From: Phoebastria nigripes
Lineage: Eukaryota; Chordata; Aves; Procellariiformes; Diomedeidae
NCBI GenBank assembly: GCA_035582835.1
Contig: JAYKAV010002792.1
Location: forward strand, 83,706-147,705
Reading direction: 5' to 3'
DNA length: 64,000 nucleotides
The translations under genes and the position numbers were made by a program. The notes below the pieces were generated by a model. It did not search any database. It saw nothing but the letters and a program-made list of their open reading frames with translations, and had not been told where the DNA came from. Positions 50,638 to 64,000 of the stretch are shown one piece after another (the stretch's first letter is position 1; each line of letters starts with the position of its first letter).

Positions 50638-53524
50638 TGTGTAACTGTACACAAACACAACTATTTACAAACTACAGATTAATCTATTACAGAGCAGTAG
50701 AAATACTATAGTGCAGCAACTTCTGCAACTTCTACTTTGATTCAGTATTAATCATTATTAATCAGACTCATTCATAAACTTGATTGGATTGGTCTATCTA
50801 GGGAGCTCAAAAAAAAATTGTGCTGATGATTGCATGCAAATAATTTTTCTGTCTGCCCAAGTGCTGAACCCTTCCCAATCAAAAGTGACAACTTCAAAGG
50901 AATGCTTTAGCACAAGGGTAACGTATTTGATAAAAGAAGTTGAGCTGTACTCACTAAAACGTTGTGACAGAGGAGCAGAGTTGTTAGCTTTACTGCACTA
51001 ACAAAATTCCATCCAGACTGTTCAGCTAACTGAAACAAGAGTCTATTGAGATGGGCTGTATTTCATGTTTGTGTTTTTATTATTCGGAAGAACTTTCCAA
51101 TGTGTATCTTTATACTGTCCTTCTTCTGTTGGACACTATGATGATCTCAAGTGCAGCACAAATTCTTTTTTCCTGGAGAAATGATTTACTATGCATTTTT
51201 ACATGAAAGTAAGCATTTCTTAGAGCAGGTTTATCATAGTTCTGCATGTTGTCCTGACAGTGGGAAAACTGCTATTTCCTCAGCAACATTAAACCTACAG
51301 TGCTGGGTTCCTTTTCCATAATTTTAGCGTAACAGCAGGATGGAGACATTAATTTTCTGGTGAAACTTTTAGAAGTTTATAATATTCCTCCCCCTACAGG
51401 TTGTGAATCTAAATCCAAATGCCAGTGCATGTTTTGGTTTAAATTCAGAAAAACAGAGCATAAGAATGGTAATTTTCATTTCTTAGCATGATATTCCTTC
51501 TTTTAATTGTTGTGAAGTTGTCACATGAGTTGTTAAACAGGTGCTTTGTTTCATTCCCACACTAAGTTTTAGCGTTTTGTTTATAAGTGTAGCCATACAG
51601 TATTCCTGCTTCAGTGTTATTCTCAGGCAAAGCATGTAGGAGGGAAAAACCTCCTATGCTACCATTCATTACTTTCCGTTATGAAACACATTCTAATTGT
51701 TCTTTTTGCTTGTTTAATAATACAGTAAAAAAATAGGTATTATGATGCTGTCAATCTGTACTTTTATGCAATATCTGATATCATACGGCCAAATAATCAT
51801 CCATTATTAATATTAGAAAATGGTGGTTTTAAATGTCCTCCTTATTAAATACATTCTCAGACTTTTTAACTTCTTTCTGGAAGTATACATGATGGATAAA
51901 TCTGCATATGTCTGGGTGAGAGAATGCAACCTAGAAACGTAAACACATTTCAAATTGGAATACTCTGTTATGTGACAAAAAAGAACATTTTCTAGGGCCA
52001 TTTATTTTTTTATGGGCCTAACTAAATATGGTATGGCTTCAGAGCAAGGGAATTAAGATCCGATGTTCAGTACAATACACAACAGGAGGACCTGAAAGTG
52101 CCCTTGACATAAGCAGGAGTTGGGGCACAGAATCTGCTGTCTTTAAAAATAATCCTACAACAAGAAACCATACTCCAATGCAATTTCAGTTTGTGTGAGT
52201 GAGGTTTGGTAAATTTAACACCACCAAAAGTGGTGATTTGGGATGGGGGGAACACAGAAGTAAAGGACGCCCAAGCCCTTTGCCTTTCATAGTGCCATGC
52301 TACATCGAGGCAGTGACCAGCATCCTGGAAATTACCAAATGAGTAATGGCAAATATTCTTTTTGCATGGTCACAAGTCTTTGAGTGTCTTCACCATTTAC
52401 CTTGTTAGGAAAATGGCAGCTTGGATTGTAGCACACTGAAAACAGTATGCTGTCTCTTCCTGAACTAGCAGAGATCTCAGGGAAAGAGTATTCCCTGTTT
52501 TGTTACATTTCTGTATTGAGGGAATCTCCTTTAAATTGGATCCCTGGGCAGCCACCAGCTGCAACAAGGTACAGCAACAGTGTAGATTTAGCACAGACAT
52601 GTACAACTTTTTTCAGGCTGTACTTTTTTTCCCCTACCAAATTCCCAGAATTATCCCAGATGTGTCATTTTCCCTAGCCCATTCCTCATGGAAGGGTAGT
52701 GTTGAGTCCAGCTGATACTGTTGTTATAAAAGCAAGCTTCTGCACCTACGTTAGTAATCTGAGCGTGTAGTATCTGAGTGAATAAAAGGCGTTCCTTTCC
52801 ATTCAGTAGGTTGTGTGAAATACAGGTAATTTTTCTCCTCAATTTTTAAAGTGAAGATTCCCACAAAAGACATCAGTCTGACATATATCTGCAATAGCTG
52901 TTGCATGTGCTGGAAGTCTGAGCAAATAAATGAAAAGTTTGAAAAGAGTTTGAAATTTTGGTTCAGGGACTGAAAGATTATTTTTAAAAGTCTTCCTGCA
53001 TTTAAAGAGAGATGCCCTTTAATAGTAGATTTATTCTCTATTAACATTTCTTTGAGCTTTTCCCAGCTTATGGGGAAAAATTAAAGAATTCCTTTAATAT
53101 CCTCCTATGAGCATNCAACTGTTCGATAGTATCTATACTTCACCTTGGAATGTATTATTTAATTCCTTGCATACCTATGACTTGTATGATGTACCTAGAA
53201 AGGAGTGCAAAGTTCTGACCCTAAATCTTATCTNATGATCTGGCTACAACATAAGTAGCATGTTACACTATAATACATATACACCTACAGTTGTATATGT
53301 AATATAACTGCAATTATTGTTCTGTTTACTGCATATGAGATGAGTTTAGAGTCTGGCCTGCAACTCCTGCATTGAATAATCATGACAAGGCTGCCAAGAC
53401 CTGTCTATATGGCTGATCAGTCAAAGCAAATCATCTTGTCAATAGCTTATCTATGAAACTCCATGTGGGTTGCCTGTACACTTATCTGGTATTAAAATAG
53501 AAAGAAGCTTATTTTGTTTTTTGC

Positions 53525-53542
53525 TTTTTTTTTTTTTTTTTT
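53525..53542. repeat. Poly(T) run of 18
   Basis: Homopolymer of 18 Ts ending in AGAATGG. It resembles a 3' splice site, but no recognisable exon follows. Confidence 0.9.
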
Positions 53543-56220
53543 AGAATGGCTATAAATATATTTGCTGAGTCTCAAAACAGTGTTGACACTTTTCTTGCAA
53601 ACTAAGCTTTTAAAGAAGTACATTTTCAAGTATTTCCAAAGTGAAAACATTCTTCACTTCAGAATTTGGTCAAGTACATTTAACAATGATCAGAAACATA
53701 TGTACATCTTCCCATTTTTGAGCTGCAATTCATCGAGCTTCAGAGTCATATAGGCAGAAATCTTTTGCAAGACTAAGGAAATCGGCCAGAATAAATCAAC
53801 CAGTGTTAAAAGAAAAAGTTCTTTAAATTTCTAGCTGTTTCACATGGAAGGATGACAATGTCTCCTCACTCTTTGATAAGGAAAGGATATTTTTTATTGC
53901 ATTTAAGCTTTCCGGCTTGCTTTGTTTTCCCCAATAGTTTGCTTTCTTTGGCTCTGGAGCCCACAGCGCTAGGTACATGGAATAGACAGAGGTGAACTCC
54001 CGTGTTAGCCTAAATGTGTCACCAAATTTAGACTGTTCTTAAGTGGGTTCATTAGTGTGTGGAAATTTAAATTTTTTTCTTTCCTACATTACGTATTTCC
54101 AAAACCACAGTTTGGCTGCGATCACAGGATTCACAGCGAGGAANGTGGAGCAGGAGAGAGAAGAGCCTTGTTGGCAGCTTGTATTGAGACTCAAATGATA
54201 GGTGACTTCCCTCTCCCCTTGCTTCTTTCTGTCAGTAGTATGGTTATATACATACAGAACAAATCTTGCAGCTATGACATGTAGGTGTCTGTGCTTCAGC
54301 CCTTAGAAAATACATCTTCAGCCCCTGAATGGATTAATGCCAGGAGAAGGCTCTGATTAATTCTCTGTCACCTTCCACTCTTTTTCAGAAGGACTCTAAC
54401 AGAACTAATAGGTTCCATAAAGCATCATTCAAAAAGTACAGCTGAAAGGAGAAAACGCAGCATGTTTTTAAAATGCACTTATGGCTCTTCTGTGTACATA
54501 AAGATACACAACTGTACATGTACCCAGCCACATATATTTTTGCAGAAGGGAAAAGTAANTTTTATGGATCGTGCATTAGATCTGCAGTTGGAAATGAGAC
54601 TTCAGGACTAGATTTCATGAACTAATTTATTCTCATTACTCTCATGCATTGTGAGATTTTTTCCTTGGTCTTTGTCAGTGACAATCGAATAACAGACTAC
54701 CTCCTGGATCTACAAGAACCACTTACTCTTTCTTCTTCCTTAGTCTTTCTTCTGGACAGAATATCAGGTATAGTTATTCTTACTGAAACAGGGTAGAGTG
54801 CTTCAAACTGCAGGAGTTTTATTCCTACAAAATTCCAGCAACTTCTTCAATGCTGCAAAAGATTTTCACCTAATACAGCTCTGCAGCTGAATGAATCATA
54901 GCTCAAAGCTAGGTGGCATATGTCTTGTGACTATACACTCCCATAAATACAGTACAGCAGAAGCCTAAATGGAAACACATATTTTTGAAACCATCTGTTC
55001 TTACAGATACCTGCAACAATAAAGAAAATAAAAGCTTTAAATGCTGCTATGCAGTTTTAAACCTTAAAGGCATTTGCTATTGGTCTCTCCTTTTATTCTG
55101 AGAAGCTCAATTTGTTTCACTTGGAAATAACTTAGCTGCCATGTTTGTTGCTGTTCTGTTTATGAGCTTTCGAGAATCTGACTATAGCTGGCTTACCTAT
55201 ATATGAATATTTATAAAACAGAACGTTTTTCATGCTGGAAAGTGCTGGGTTGCCCTCTGGTGAATGTAGCTTGTCTTTGATGGTACATTTTATAGTATCT
55301 TACAGGGTGAACCATTCCCTTAGTGGCTTGTTTCTTTATTTGANGGAAGCTGTGTGGGATTTGTTCAAAGACAATACTGCAGCGGCTCAGCCACAAAGCT
55401 GATAATTTTCACCTGTTGCTTATTTATTTAATTGGATCACATTGCTCTTATGATATCTTGACTGTAAAAATGCTCAGTTGGAACTATATTCCTAAACTTG
55501 TGGTTTTGGATCATACTCCTTAATTGGTGCAATCTATAGAATGTTAACACTGATAAAAAAAGGTATGTTTCTTACTGGGGTTGAATCTGCTGTTCTGTCA
55601 GAGTTGTAGTCTTTTGTCTGTTGCAGCCAGTGAGTGCTGCAAAGAGTACTATTACAGTTTCATATCCAGCAAATCTTCTCATGACTGAAACCTAATTTAT
55701 AAGATTACAATATCTTTGCTAATGCTGTGGTCAATATTTTAACTCTGTTTACAAAATTGCTGTAGTCCCTTGCAGTGGTATTTGAAGACAGAGATTTCTT
55801 CTAAAGTGAAATAAAGGCGACAACTCTCAGAAATTGAAGATATAAACCAATATATGAAACTGAACTGCAGTGGCATAAGCTGTCCCATTCCTGAAGGACT
55901 AACGAAGAGCAGAAGTGACATAGGGAGAAACGGCAAATAGAGCTACAATTTCTAACCTAGAAGGTCAATGTTAATCCATGGACAGCTCTGGTTTATCTGA
56001 AATAGTTAAACCTATGTGCCACATACTTGGCAAGCAATTCTGCTTAGGTATCAGATTTTGAGGGGGGGGAAGAAATGGCACAGGCATCCTACCTAATTAT
56101 GTGACTGACATGTTTTATCTGTATATAACTACCTGACAGCATAAATTTGCAGNAAGTGTGTTCGCTCTGTTTTTCCATCAGGCCTCATTTTCAGCAGAGT
56201 GATAGAGCAGGGGACGGTGG

Positions 56221-56780
56221 TTCTTGACCACCCTGGAAAAGGTGTCAGCCCCTGAACCGCGAAGCATAATTGCCCTCTTACTCGGGGCCGGAGGCATGTG
56301 CTGGAAGATCTTTCTGCCNGAGTGTCTCCTTCCAGCAAAGGGAGAAACAAAATGTCACACCTATTATCCGAGCAGTGGAGAGTGTAAGGAAAACTGGCTG
56401 CTTGGTGAAGCTGCAGCTGGAGTCCCAATTGCTGAATTAGGCTGAGGGGTTTTTTATACTGTTGGCCCCGCACTTGGCTTTCACGCTGCACACGACAGAC
56501 CCCAGCGCGCGTGGGGTAATCAGGTGTGACCACAGCAAGACGCACTGCGAAATGAGGCTGTGAGCCTTCAGGGGGGATGGAGGGGGGCAGGTCCTAAATC
56601 AGCCTTTGCTTTCAAAACACAGAAGTCATTTCTATGGTGTTTGGGAGCAATCCTCCTGAAGGAGGTGGAATTGCAGGGCTGATATCTGGAACAGCGATGG
56701 AGATTGGAGGGACACCTGGGCGCGCAAAAAGCTGCGCTCCGCTTCAGTGGTGTGTTGTTGGTGGAAGAAAAAATAATCCA
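56221..56780. promoter_or_regulatory. CpG-rich patch, possible intronic regulatory element
   Basis: By eye I count about 20 CpGs in 560 bp (for example GACCCCAGCGCGCGTGGGG near 56500 and GGGCGCGCAAAAAGCTGCGC near 56720), while the surrounding introns have almost none. G+C is also raised. It does not match the LTR or CR1 families seen elsewhere here. It could be an unmethylated regulatory element, an alternative promoter or a young unrecognised repeat. No TATA box or coding exon is evident. Confidence 0.4.
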
Positions 56781-59119
56781 GGTCATCGAGAACGTTTAAA
56801 CCAGAACAGGGATTTTGGCTAGTTATTTCTCAGCAAAACTCAGTCAGCCAAAAAGTACAACAGAATGTGAAATATAATACACTATTGTTTTATCAGGAAA
56901 GCAAATCTTTTGGGGAAAAAAAGTTTCCACTTTTCAGGTGAGACCAGGTCNTTCTCATCCAGATGCTTCATATCCAAATGATACAGTTTTCTGGTGCATG
57001 AAAAAAATTTGCATTGTAATACAGCTAATAATATTCACAGTTTTCAGCAGGTGTGCTAACTTCTCATATGACAGTGGGACGTTCTGCTAAGTGCTGTGAC
57101 ATGACAGCAGCTGTGATGAATGGAGCTAGGATATTAAAATCTTTTAAGCAGCAATGGTATTCCAGCTGATAAAGCACCAGTTTAAAAAAATGGATTTATT
57201 TAGGGTTTCTAAGACAGTTAAACAGCCAAAGGAGTCCAGCAAGACACATTACAGGTGATAAAATGGTTAACGGTATGTCACAGCTTACTATACTTCCACA
57301 TATTTATCTTCATTTCCCTCAATAATATTTAGTATATGCTCTATAAAGCATCCTTTTTTATCATGTCCCCTTTTAAACGTATGGGCACTTGAGGAACACA
57401 TAATAGAGAAAGAAGGTTTTTTAACCTGGGACATGATCTGGGTATATGAAATAAATCCAACATAGAAATAAATCTACGACAAAAACCAGTGAAATAGTGA
57501 AAATTAAAAATATTCAAAATCTACTAGAATATTTTTTAAGATTCTTGACATTAAATTATACATTTTCTGCAGATCACTCTGTAATGCCTAACGGAAAATA
57601 TTTATTCATGATATTGCTGATAAAGTAAAAAAACAAGTTATGGAAATATGGAAATAGGGGACATATGAATCCTTAGGAAAATTCAGTTATATCTGATCAT
57701 CTCATCAGAAATAGTTTTCCATCATCTATTGCTTGACAATATTTGAATGATGTGGGAATATTTGGGGGGAAAATGAAAAATAATATTTTTAGTTTAATAT
57801 TAAAATTATTATTTCTCCAAATTTTAAAAAGTAAAATATGTTTCTTTTTTTGTCGTTTTTCATTGACCAATTTTTCAATTCTTATTCAGTTAAGGTGAAC
57901 AAAAGACAAGTGACATAATGCAACTGGCTCTCATTTATCAGAGCAAAAGTATATGTTTGAATTCTGTTGAAGTCTAAGAATTTAAAAGATTTCTCAAAAA
58001 TAAGCAAAGAAATATGTATGCATGCCAAAAGGGGTAAAGTTACTCCATTTCATGGAACTGCTGAATATATAAATATTTTGTCATCTAAAATGAACAGTAA
58101 TGCAAATTCAAATTTTGTAAAAAGACTAGCATCTGGAAATAATTTTATTTAATTTTTTGGTTGNTTTTTTTTAAAAAAAAAACTTCCTAACTAAAAGGTA
58201 AGAAATAAGTTAAATAGCAGACTTGAGAGACACGGGGAACAAACTTCAAATAAATACTTTACATCAGCCAGCAGTATTTGAAAAAATCCCCCCTATCTTT
58301 TGCATATGCACTTTTACTATCACTTAATTTAGAGACAAGCCCTACTGCAATAGCTGTGCTTTCAATTGTTTTCTAGTGAGGCAGGAGCTAGATGCAGTAG
58401 AAGATGATACTAATNGAAAGAAAATAAGAAAAGGCTCTGTTTGAAGAGGTGTGCTCCATCTCACTAAAAAGGACTGTACTCCAAAGCTGTGCCTTACCTT
58501 TGAGCATCAAGGAATAAAGCAGGTAGCAGAGTGATCACTGTTACTACAGATTAATAAAAAGAGTGTTTTAGCCTCTGTATGATGTTCTAGGCAGAAAGAC
58601 TAGAAACCTGGAAATCTCCCAACCCTACTCCTACTACATCATGGGTGGGTTGAGCAAGGGACAGATCCTCTTAGTGGTTTGGTTTTGCTCATAATTTGAA
58701 ATTATTCTCACTGCTTTCATAGCTTCTAGTTGGTAAGTTAAATATATGTATATATTAGGTTCTTGTTAGGCAAAAATAGGGCATTAAAAGAACTGAAAAG
58801 GATGGATTTTGTGCAAAATCACAGAAGTGACTACAGTAGATGTAAAGTCTCTGATCAAAGAGTGATACTCAATGAACCAAAAATCACATCTTATTTTGAG
58901 GGAGGAAATGCTTTCTTTCATATAGTGCCTCTGTTCTTAAACTTACTGAAGAATGCTATTTGCCTCCTTTATTTACTTCAGAGTTAAAATACTAAGATAA
59001 TACTTCTTTTTCCTCCACCTCAGTTCTTGTAAAGGTGCTGTCATCCAAGCACCTACATTACATTTTTTTCTTTTGCATGACTCAAATATGCAAAAAGAAA
59101 AAAGCATGTGCTATACAGC
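56781..59119 (+). other. DOK6: DOK6 downstream intron, fourth part
   Basis: AT-rich intronic DNA with no feature I can define. Confidence 0.65.
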
Positions 59120-59150
<31 letters not shown>

Positions 59151-59402
59151 CCTTTTCTTTCCTTTCTTTTCCTTTCCTTTCCTTTCCTTTCCTTTCCTTT
59201 CCTTTCCTTTCCTTTCCTTTCCTTTCCTTTCCTTTCCTTTCCTTTCCTTTCCTTTCCTTTCCNNNNNNNNNNNNNNNNNNNNNNNNNNNNNNNNNNNNNN
59301 NNNNNNNNNNNNNNNNNNNNNNNNNNNNNNNNNNNNNNNTTTTCTTTTCTTTTCTTTTCTTTTCTTTTCTTTTCTTTTCTTTTCTTTTCTTTTCTTCTTT
59401 TC
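59120..59402. repeat. Pentanucleotide pyrimidine microsatellite with assembly gap
   Basis: An all-pyrimidine array on the plus strand. TTTTC units run from 59120, then mixed TTTCC/TTTTC units, then a long uniform CCTTT (TTTCC) stretch up to 59262. After 77 Ns (59263-59339) the array resumes as uniform TTTTC units to about 59396. Unit type therefore changes across the gap. True length is unknown. The long open frames through it are low-complexity artefacts. Confidence 0.97.
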
Positions 59403-62400
59403 TAATGGATTCCTTTACTTTGGGGGCAAAGGAAATTCAAGATATTGTGACACATCTCTGCTGCTTTTTAAAGGCAATTAATTTTTAAAACAAAGAAGAA
59501 TAATAACTAGCTGGTAGAAACAATAACACTACATTTTTCAGTCTTCTCCTTGCTGCTGCTACTTCCTTATTTTTGCTCTTAAAGTAGCAGTTTAGTTGTA
59601 ATAGGGTGGTTTTGTAATGCATCATGGCGGTCCAGTTGCCCGAATCATTATTACTTAGCCATTCTACTAAAGGCTTAAAAATTGAATCTGCCCTTGCTCA
59701 TTGCCTCTACTGAAATCCCTGGGTATCTTCTAAAAAACACACTTACAGGAGCAAAGCGTATNGTCTCAAAGCCTTCAGCAGCAGGTCTGAATGCCCTCTA
59801 AAATTCAGATAGCTCCCCAGTTGTCTTTTAAATTCAGTTCCTGATTATCCTCTAACACAAATGGACAGACAGATTCCACGTCCCAGAAAAGTTCCTTTTT
59901 TAGCATATGATTGTTCTCATGAAGCTCTTTTAAAAGGCTGAAATGTTTGTTTAATTTTGTTTTGCCTTTCAAAGTGAATTTATGAAGCCAGGGATTGTTA
60001 AGCTGAGTATTCACTGGCTGAGATTTTGAGCTAGTACATCAGTTTCTGAGCTATTTTAGAGACTTCTATACCCATTCCTGTATTTCATTAAATATCCATC
60101 GTAAAGAAACAAAAGTGGAAGTAACTAACTGTTACCTGGATCCCATTCTCACACTTATGAAGAAAAATATAAAATCCTAAAAGAATGCAAAGGTCTCATC
60201 TTGTGAGATATAAAGGTCTCCAAGAAAGATATAATACTCCTTCCTCTGTGCCTTAGTAGTACTCATGTCTGCAGCTGAAAGACTATGTAAAGAAAATTAT
60301 TTTAACTGCAAGTTCTAGCTATGGGATGTAAATATGGTGATTTTATGATGCAGAATCAGTGTCCTGAGTAATCAGAATGGTGCAGTTATCACTGGTGTGA
60401 GCTATAACATAAAAGATTTTAGTTCTTATTCTTCTTTNGATATAAATTTTTTATATTTTGTTGTTAATAGCATACCTGTTCTATGAGAGTTATCTCACAC
60501 CTCAGCTTGAGGACTCAGCTAAGAACTCCACAGTACTGCTTTATTCTGTTTAACAAACAATGAGTAAAAGTCCTCACAATTACTATTTTTTAATTATTAT
60601 TTCTCCAGGGAGGAGGAGGCTATAAAGAGAGAAATTGAAAATAACTGGAAAAAGCCATTTACTTTCTTCTTTATTTTATGAAATTGCTTTGTTAGGTATT
60701 TTTAGTTATTTTCCCCCTTAAAATTATCCTCAGTATGCTCTTAAAATAGAGGATATATATGTTTAATTTTATTTTGGCTTTACGCTTGCAACCTGGAGCC
60801 AGTACCTTATACAGCACAGTTTTGCAAGCTGCCATTTTGCCTTAATGTAAAAGTATGTCATCAAGTTTCTTTAGATACAGTACCTTCAGAGTCATTTCTG
60901 CTAAAGTTATACTTTAACTTCTTTTTAAATCACAGCTGATTTCCAGCTCTCTAATTTCCCATTTTTGTCCTGCTGGAAAGCTACTTGTATTCTATGATTT
61001 ACTTCCCTCCTTTTAGAGCTGTACTAATAAACCTGAAAATTTACCTGCGAGTTAATAATTTTTGCAGTGTTCGTGAAGAAGTAGTACCATAACTCAAGAA
61101 CACCATCTCATATTGTATTCTTCTACATTATACGCTGCTCTGGTATAATAGGCACTGAGAGTAGAAATAGCACAAAAAGCAGCAAGCCACGGTGGCGGAA
61201 GGCAAAGCTGGTTTTAGTCTCTTTTGTGTCCTAGTGTATTCTGAGCAGCAATACACAAAAGGCTGCTCTGAATTTCAGTTGCCGCTGTGTGGCTGCCAAT
61301 ACCTGAAAATGACTGGAGCATTGGGTGGTCTAGCCATACACAAGAAATTCCCCAGATTTCATTCAGAAATTATGAAGTGGGTCCTTTATGTTACTTTTCT
61401 TTCCCTTCTACTGCTGATGGCTCCATGCCATCCGTCTTGCTCTTAGCTAAACTGCTACCCAACATCAATATCTTTAACATTCAACCATCCTGTGAGCTTC
61501 ATCTTTGTTCACCTCGTCATCTGTTATCTGTATACTATGACTACAGACACTCATAATGAATTTCACTTCTGCATTACAGCTCTTTTCCAATCAAAGCCAA
61601 TAGCAAAATCGCCATCAGGAAAATGCCTTGCTTTAACGTAAGACAGTCTTTTCTCCAAATGTCTGTATGAAGTATAATTACTTTGTACATGTCATGTTAT
61701 GAATATCATTGCTGGTTATTGCCGTGTGCTATGGGCACTTTTTTTTCATTTCCTCACTTGCTTTNATAACACTGAACTAACAGGCAGCGAGAGAGGGCAG
61801 AATGAACGTCACTTAAGAGATGACAGTTCTCTACCCCTTCCTGCTTTCAGCAGCTTGGTCAATAGATTTGCCAGAATGCACTGGGGTTTGTCAGGGCTCT
61901 CTTCCTGGCAGCTGGGATTAAGGAAAGCTGTTGAAGGGACTGCTGCTGTGCTGCTTTTACAGCTTCTGTGGTTTGAGTGGCCACAAAAGGAATATCAGTA
62001 AAAAACCAGCCTCAGTGAGCTGAGGAACAGAAAAGGCAAAACACAGGACAGGATATTTACAGGTTTAATAACAAATTTCCAGAGAGAAGGCACGTGGGTG
62101 GTAATTCCAGCATGTCTTATTATTATTGATGGTTTTGATATTCAATTTATTTATTTATTTGCTTATTTGGGTGGGGGAAGGAAATAAGTGCTCTGGCTTA
62201 AGCTGTTTCTTCTGTCATCCAAGAGAGTAAAGAAAAGGGACTCCTCCCATCTGCAGGCACGAGCAGATCAAGCAGTTTGACACACCTTTTCAAGATTTAC
62301 CTCTGCTCATTTCCTCTAGCTTTACACAAGGCTGATGCAAATGACACAGCTTGTTCATACTGAATCACAGTGAATTCCCTTTCAGGGGAAAAAAAGCAAA

Positions 62401-64000
62401 AGAACATCACTTGCATCCCTCAGTGAATTACAGCCATTGTTTTTTATTTCCTAGTGGGTAATTGAAGGCTTTTACAGCTAGAAGAAATTATTTATAGAGT
62501 CATGAAAAATGGATTAACTTTCCCGAGTGCTTCACTGATGTTTTAGGCATCTATTTTATTCCAATTAAACTTATATAATCTAAAATCAATGAACTTCTTT
62601 ATTTTAGAGAATAAATTATAGAGGAAAATAATTTGTTTAGTCTCTGTGAACTGCCTTATTTCCACATATTTTATATATGTAATCTCTGCAAGGAACAAAA
62701 GAAATCAAAGTGCTATTAGGATCAATACAGACAGAAACCTTTCCTTTGTTCCCAGTGCCTTCAGTGGCTGCACAGAAGCCAAGCTTTGGGAAGGAACCTA
62801 GGAACTTTCCTGCTGGATTAGATCTACATCTATCTAATAAACTGTTCAACCACTTGCAATGGCTACTACCAAATGCCTCAGAAGAAGGCATGGAAACGTG
62901 CAGGACATCTGATGTATCTGTCCCCAAAATTAGATTTATACAGTTTCCTAATAGTTACAGAATTCTTCAAACTCAAAATATACCTTAATTATCTATCATA
63001 ACATCCATTTCTGTATGTTTTGTGTACAGTGTGTATGTTTCTCATCTGAAAATTGTAGAATTTGATTCCCAATTCAGATCAATGCATATCGATTTATCTC
63101 AAGAGAAGACTTGGCTAACTAAAGATAAGTGGAGTGTTTAATGGTCATAACTAAATTAACTTTTAAAAATTCATATAATCATTATTCATAGAAAAAAATA
63201 ATTCTGGACACTGAACATAGCATGGAGATGGGAAGATCTTCAGTTAAATACCACTGACTGGAAATGGTCACTGTTACCATGTCAGCAATTAGCATGAAGT
63301 CTGTTAGGCTATCTCTCGATGGGATCCACTAAGATACTTATTCCAANCTCGCTCAAGTTACATTGTTTTTACAACATGGATCTCAAATTCTCCTATTAAA
63401 GATGAATTTTTATACTATGATAACTTGTCTTTGTGTTTGAGCCCTGAGATATTTTAGGTAGGCAAGGGTTTTTATTTCTGTTTTGATGAATCATGCCTGG
63501 GTTATCCTGAATAAACTGCTAAATGTGAGAAATCTGAACTAAATCCTGTGAAAATAAAGGAAGCATTAAATTGTTATTCTTCAGAAAACATTCAAGAGGT
63601 CTGCTTGAGGCAGGTGGAATAATGATTGAGAAATACCCAAAACTTAAATAAAATTTTTAGAAATATAAAAAGTATTAGTTTCTTCTAGTCAATCTTTTCA
63701 ATCTCAGCTTAAGTTTCCTCTCTATAAAATAAACTCAAAATGTAAAATGACAATAGCATATTAGTAGCCTGCAAAATTCCTTACTAGAAGAACATTAATT
63801 ACTTTTTCTGGCAGAACTTTACAACTTCATTTTACAAACAGACATTAAACACATAACGATACTATTGTTTAAACCAAAAGATTCTCTCTTTTATGTATAA
63901 GCTTATTTGGTTTACTGCTCCTTTTCAAAACTCTCTGCTGGTTTTCTACTTCCAGAAGTGTGTAAGATGAGTTTTTGCTGCAAAGATGATCGCAGGAAGA
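59403..64000 (+). other. DOK6: DOK6 downstream intron, last part of window
   Basis: AT-rich intronic DNA to the window end. Overlapping open frames at 61192-61556 and 62637-62988 occur on one or both strands without family features. A short TTTA run lies at about 62147-62160. The final DOK6 exon was not recognised. Confidence 0.6.

Larger units (their letters stand above)
48597..56220 (+). other. DOK6: DOK6 downstream intron, third part
   Basis: AT-rich intronic DNA with no recognised exon or dispersed element. Poly(G) and poly(T) runs are listed separately. Open frames around 52.4-53.0 kb overlap on both strands and look like chance. Confidence 0.65.

Noticed and set aside
59035..59488. Long open frames rich in F, L, S and P.
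   Set aside because: They are translations of the pyrimidine microsatellite and the N gap.
62637..62988. Overlapping frames of over 90 codons on both strands near the window end, considered as the last DOK6 exon.
   Set aside because: Neither translation contains the serine-rich DOK6 tail expected, and the plus frame does not follow a fitting phase-1 acceptor.

Overview
The window looks like intronic DNA from a bird genome. It is AT-rich and gene-poor, with eukaryotic splice signals. It holds several 5'-truncated CR1 LINEs, including the avian-type 3' end of repeated ATTCTATG octamers, and LTRs of a family I recognise from many bird genomes (TGTCCTGGTTTC start, ERVL-like). Scattered single Ns and one 77-N gap point to a draft assembly. 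I cannot name the species.

The only protein-coding gene I can support is on the + strand. Two exons, at 9557-9695 and 32046-32163, encode consecutive pieces of docking protein 6 (DOK6), a PTB-domain adaptor of neuronal receptor tyrosine kinases. The first piece is the end of the PTB domain and the second is the start of the tail. They are 22.35 kb apart and join in phase 0. Upstream exons (PH domain and most of the PTB domain) and the final exon are not recognisable here, so almost the whole window is DOK6 intron. The second exon has an apparent GC donor (AAG|GCAAGT) instead of GT.

Layout. 1-878: a mosaic of old CR1 pieces and a truncated antisense LTR. 879-9556: intron with a few simple repeats and one unexplained GC-rich patch. 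9557-9695: exon. 9696-32045: intron with three antisense CR1 copies (about 19.5-20.4, 23.2-24.6 and 28.1-28.6 kb), a 74-nt imperfect hairpin at 19373-19446 and simple repeats. 32046-32163: exon. 32164-64000: intron with a 1.29-kb antisense LTR-like element (39756-41046), a complete solo LTR in sense orientation (48057-48596), a CpG-rich patch (about 56.2-56.8 kb) and a large interrupted pyrimidine microsatellite (59120-59402).

The most interesting items are the GC-AG splice donor with its short read-through tail; the 1.29-kb LTR-like element, with a candidate 5-bp duplication, four AP-1-type motifs, an internal 102-bp tandem repeat and a segment matching the 5' end of another LTR family; and the pre-miRNA-sized hairpin. 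I found no operon, CRISPR array, tRNA or rRNA gene. The many short open frames are chance, low-complexity or repeat-derived. I did not see a clearly novel multi-gene system.
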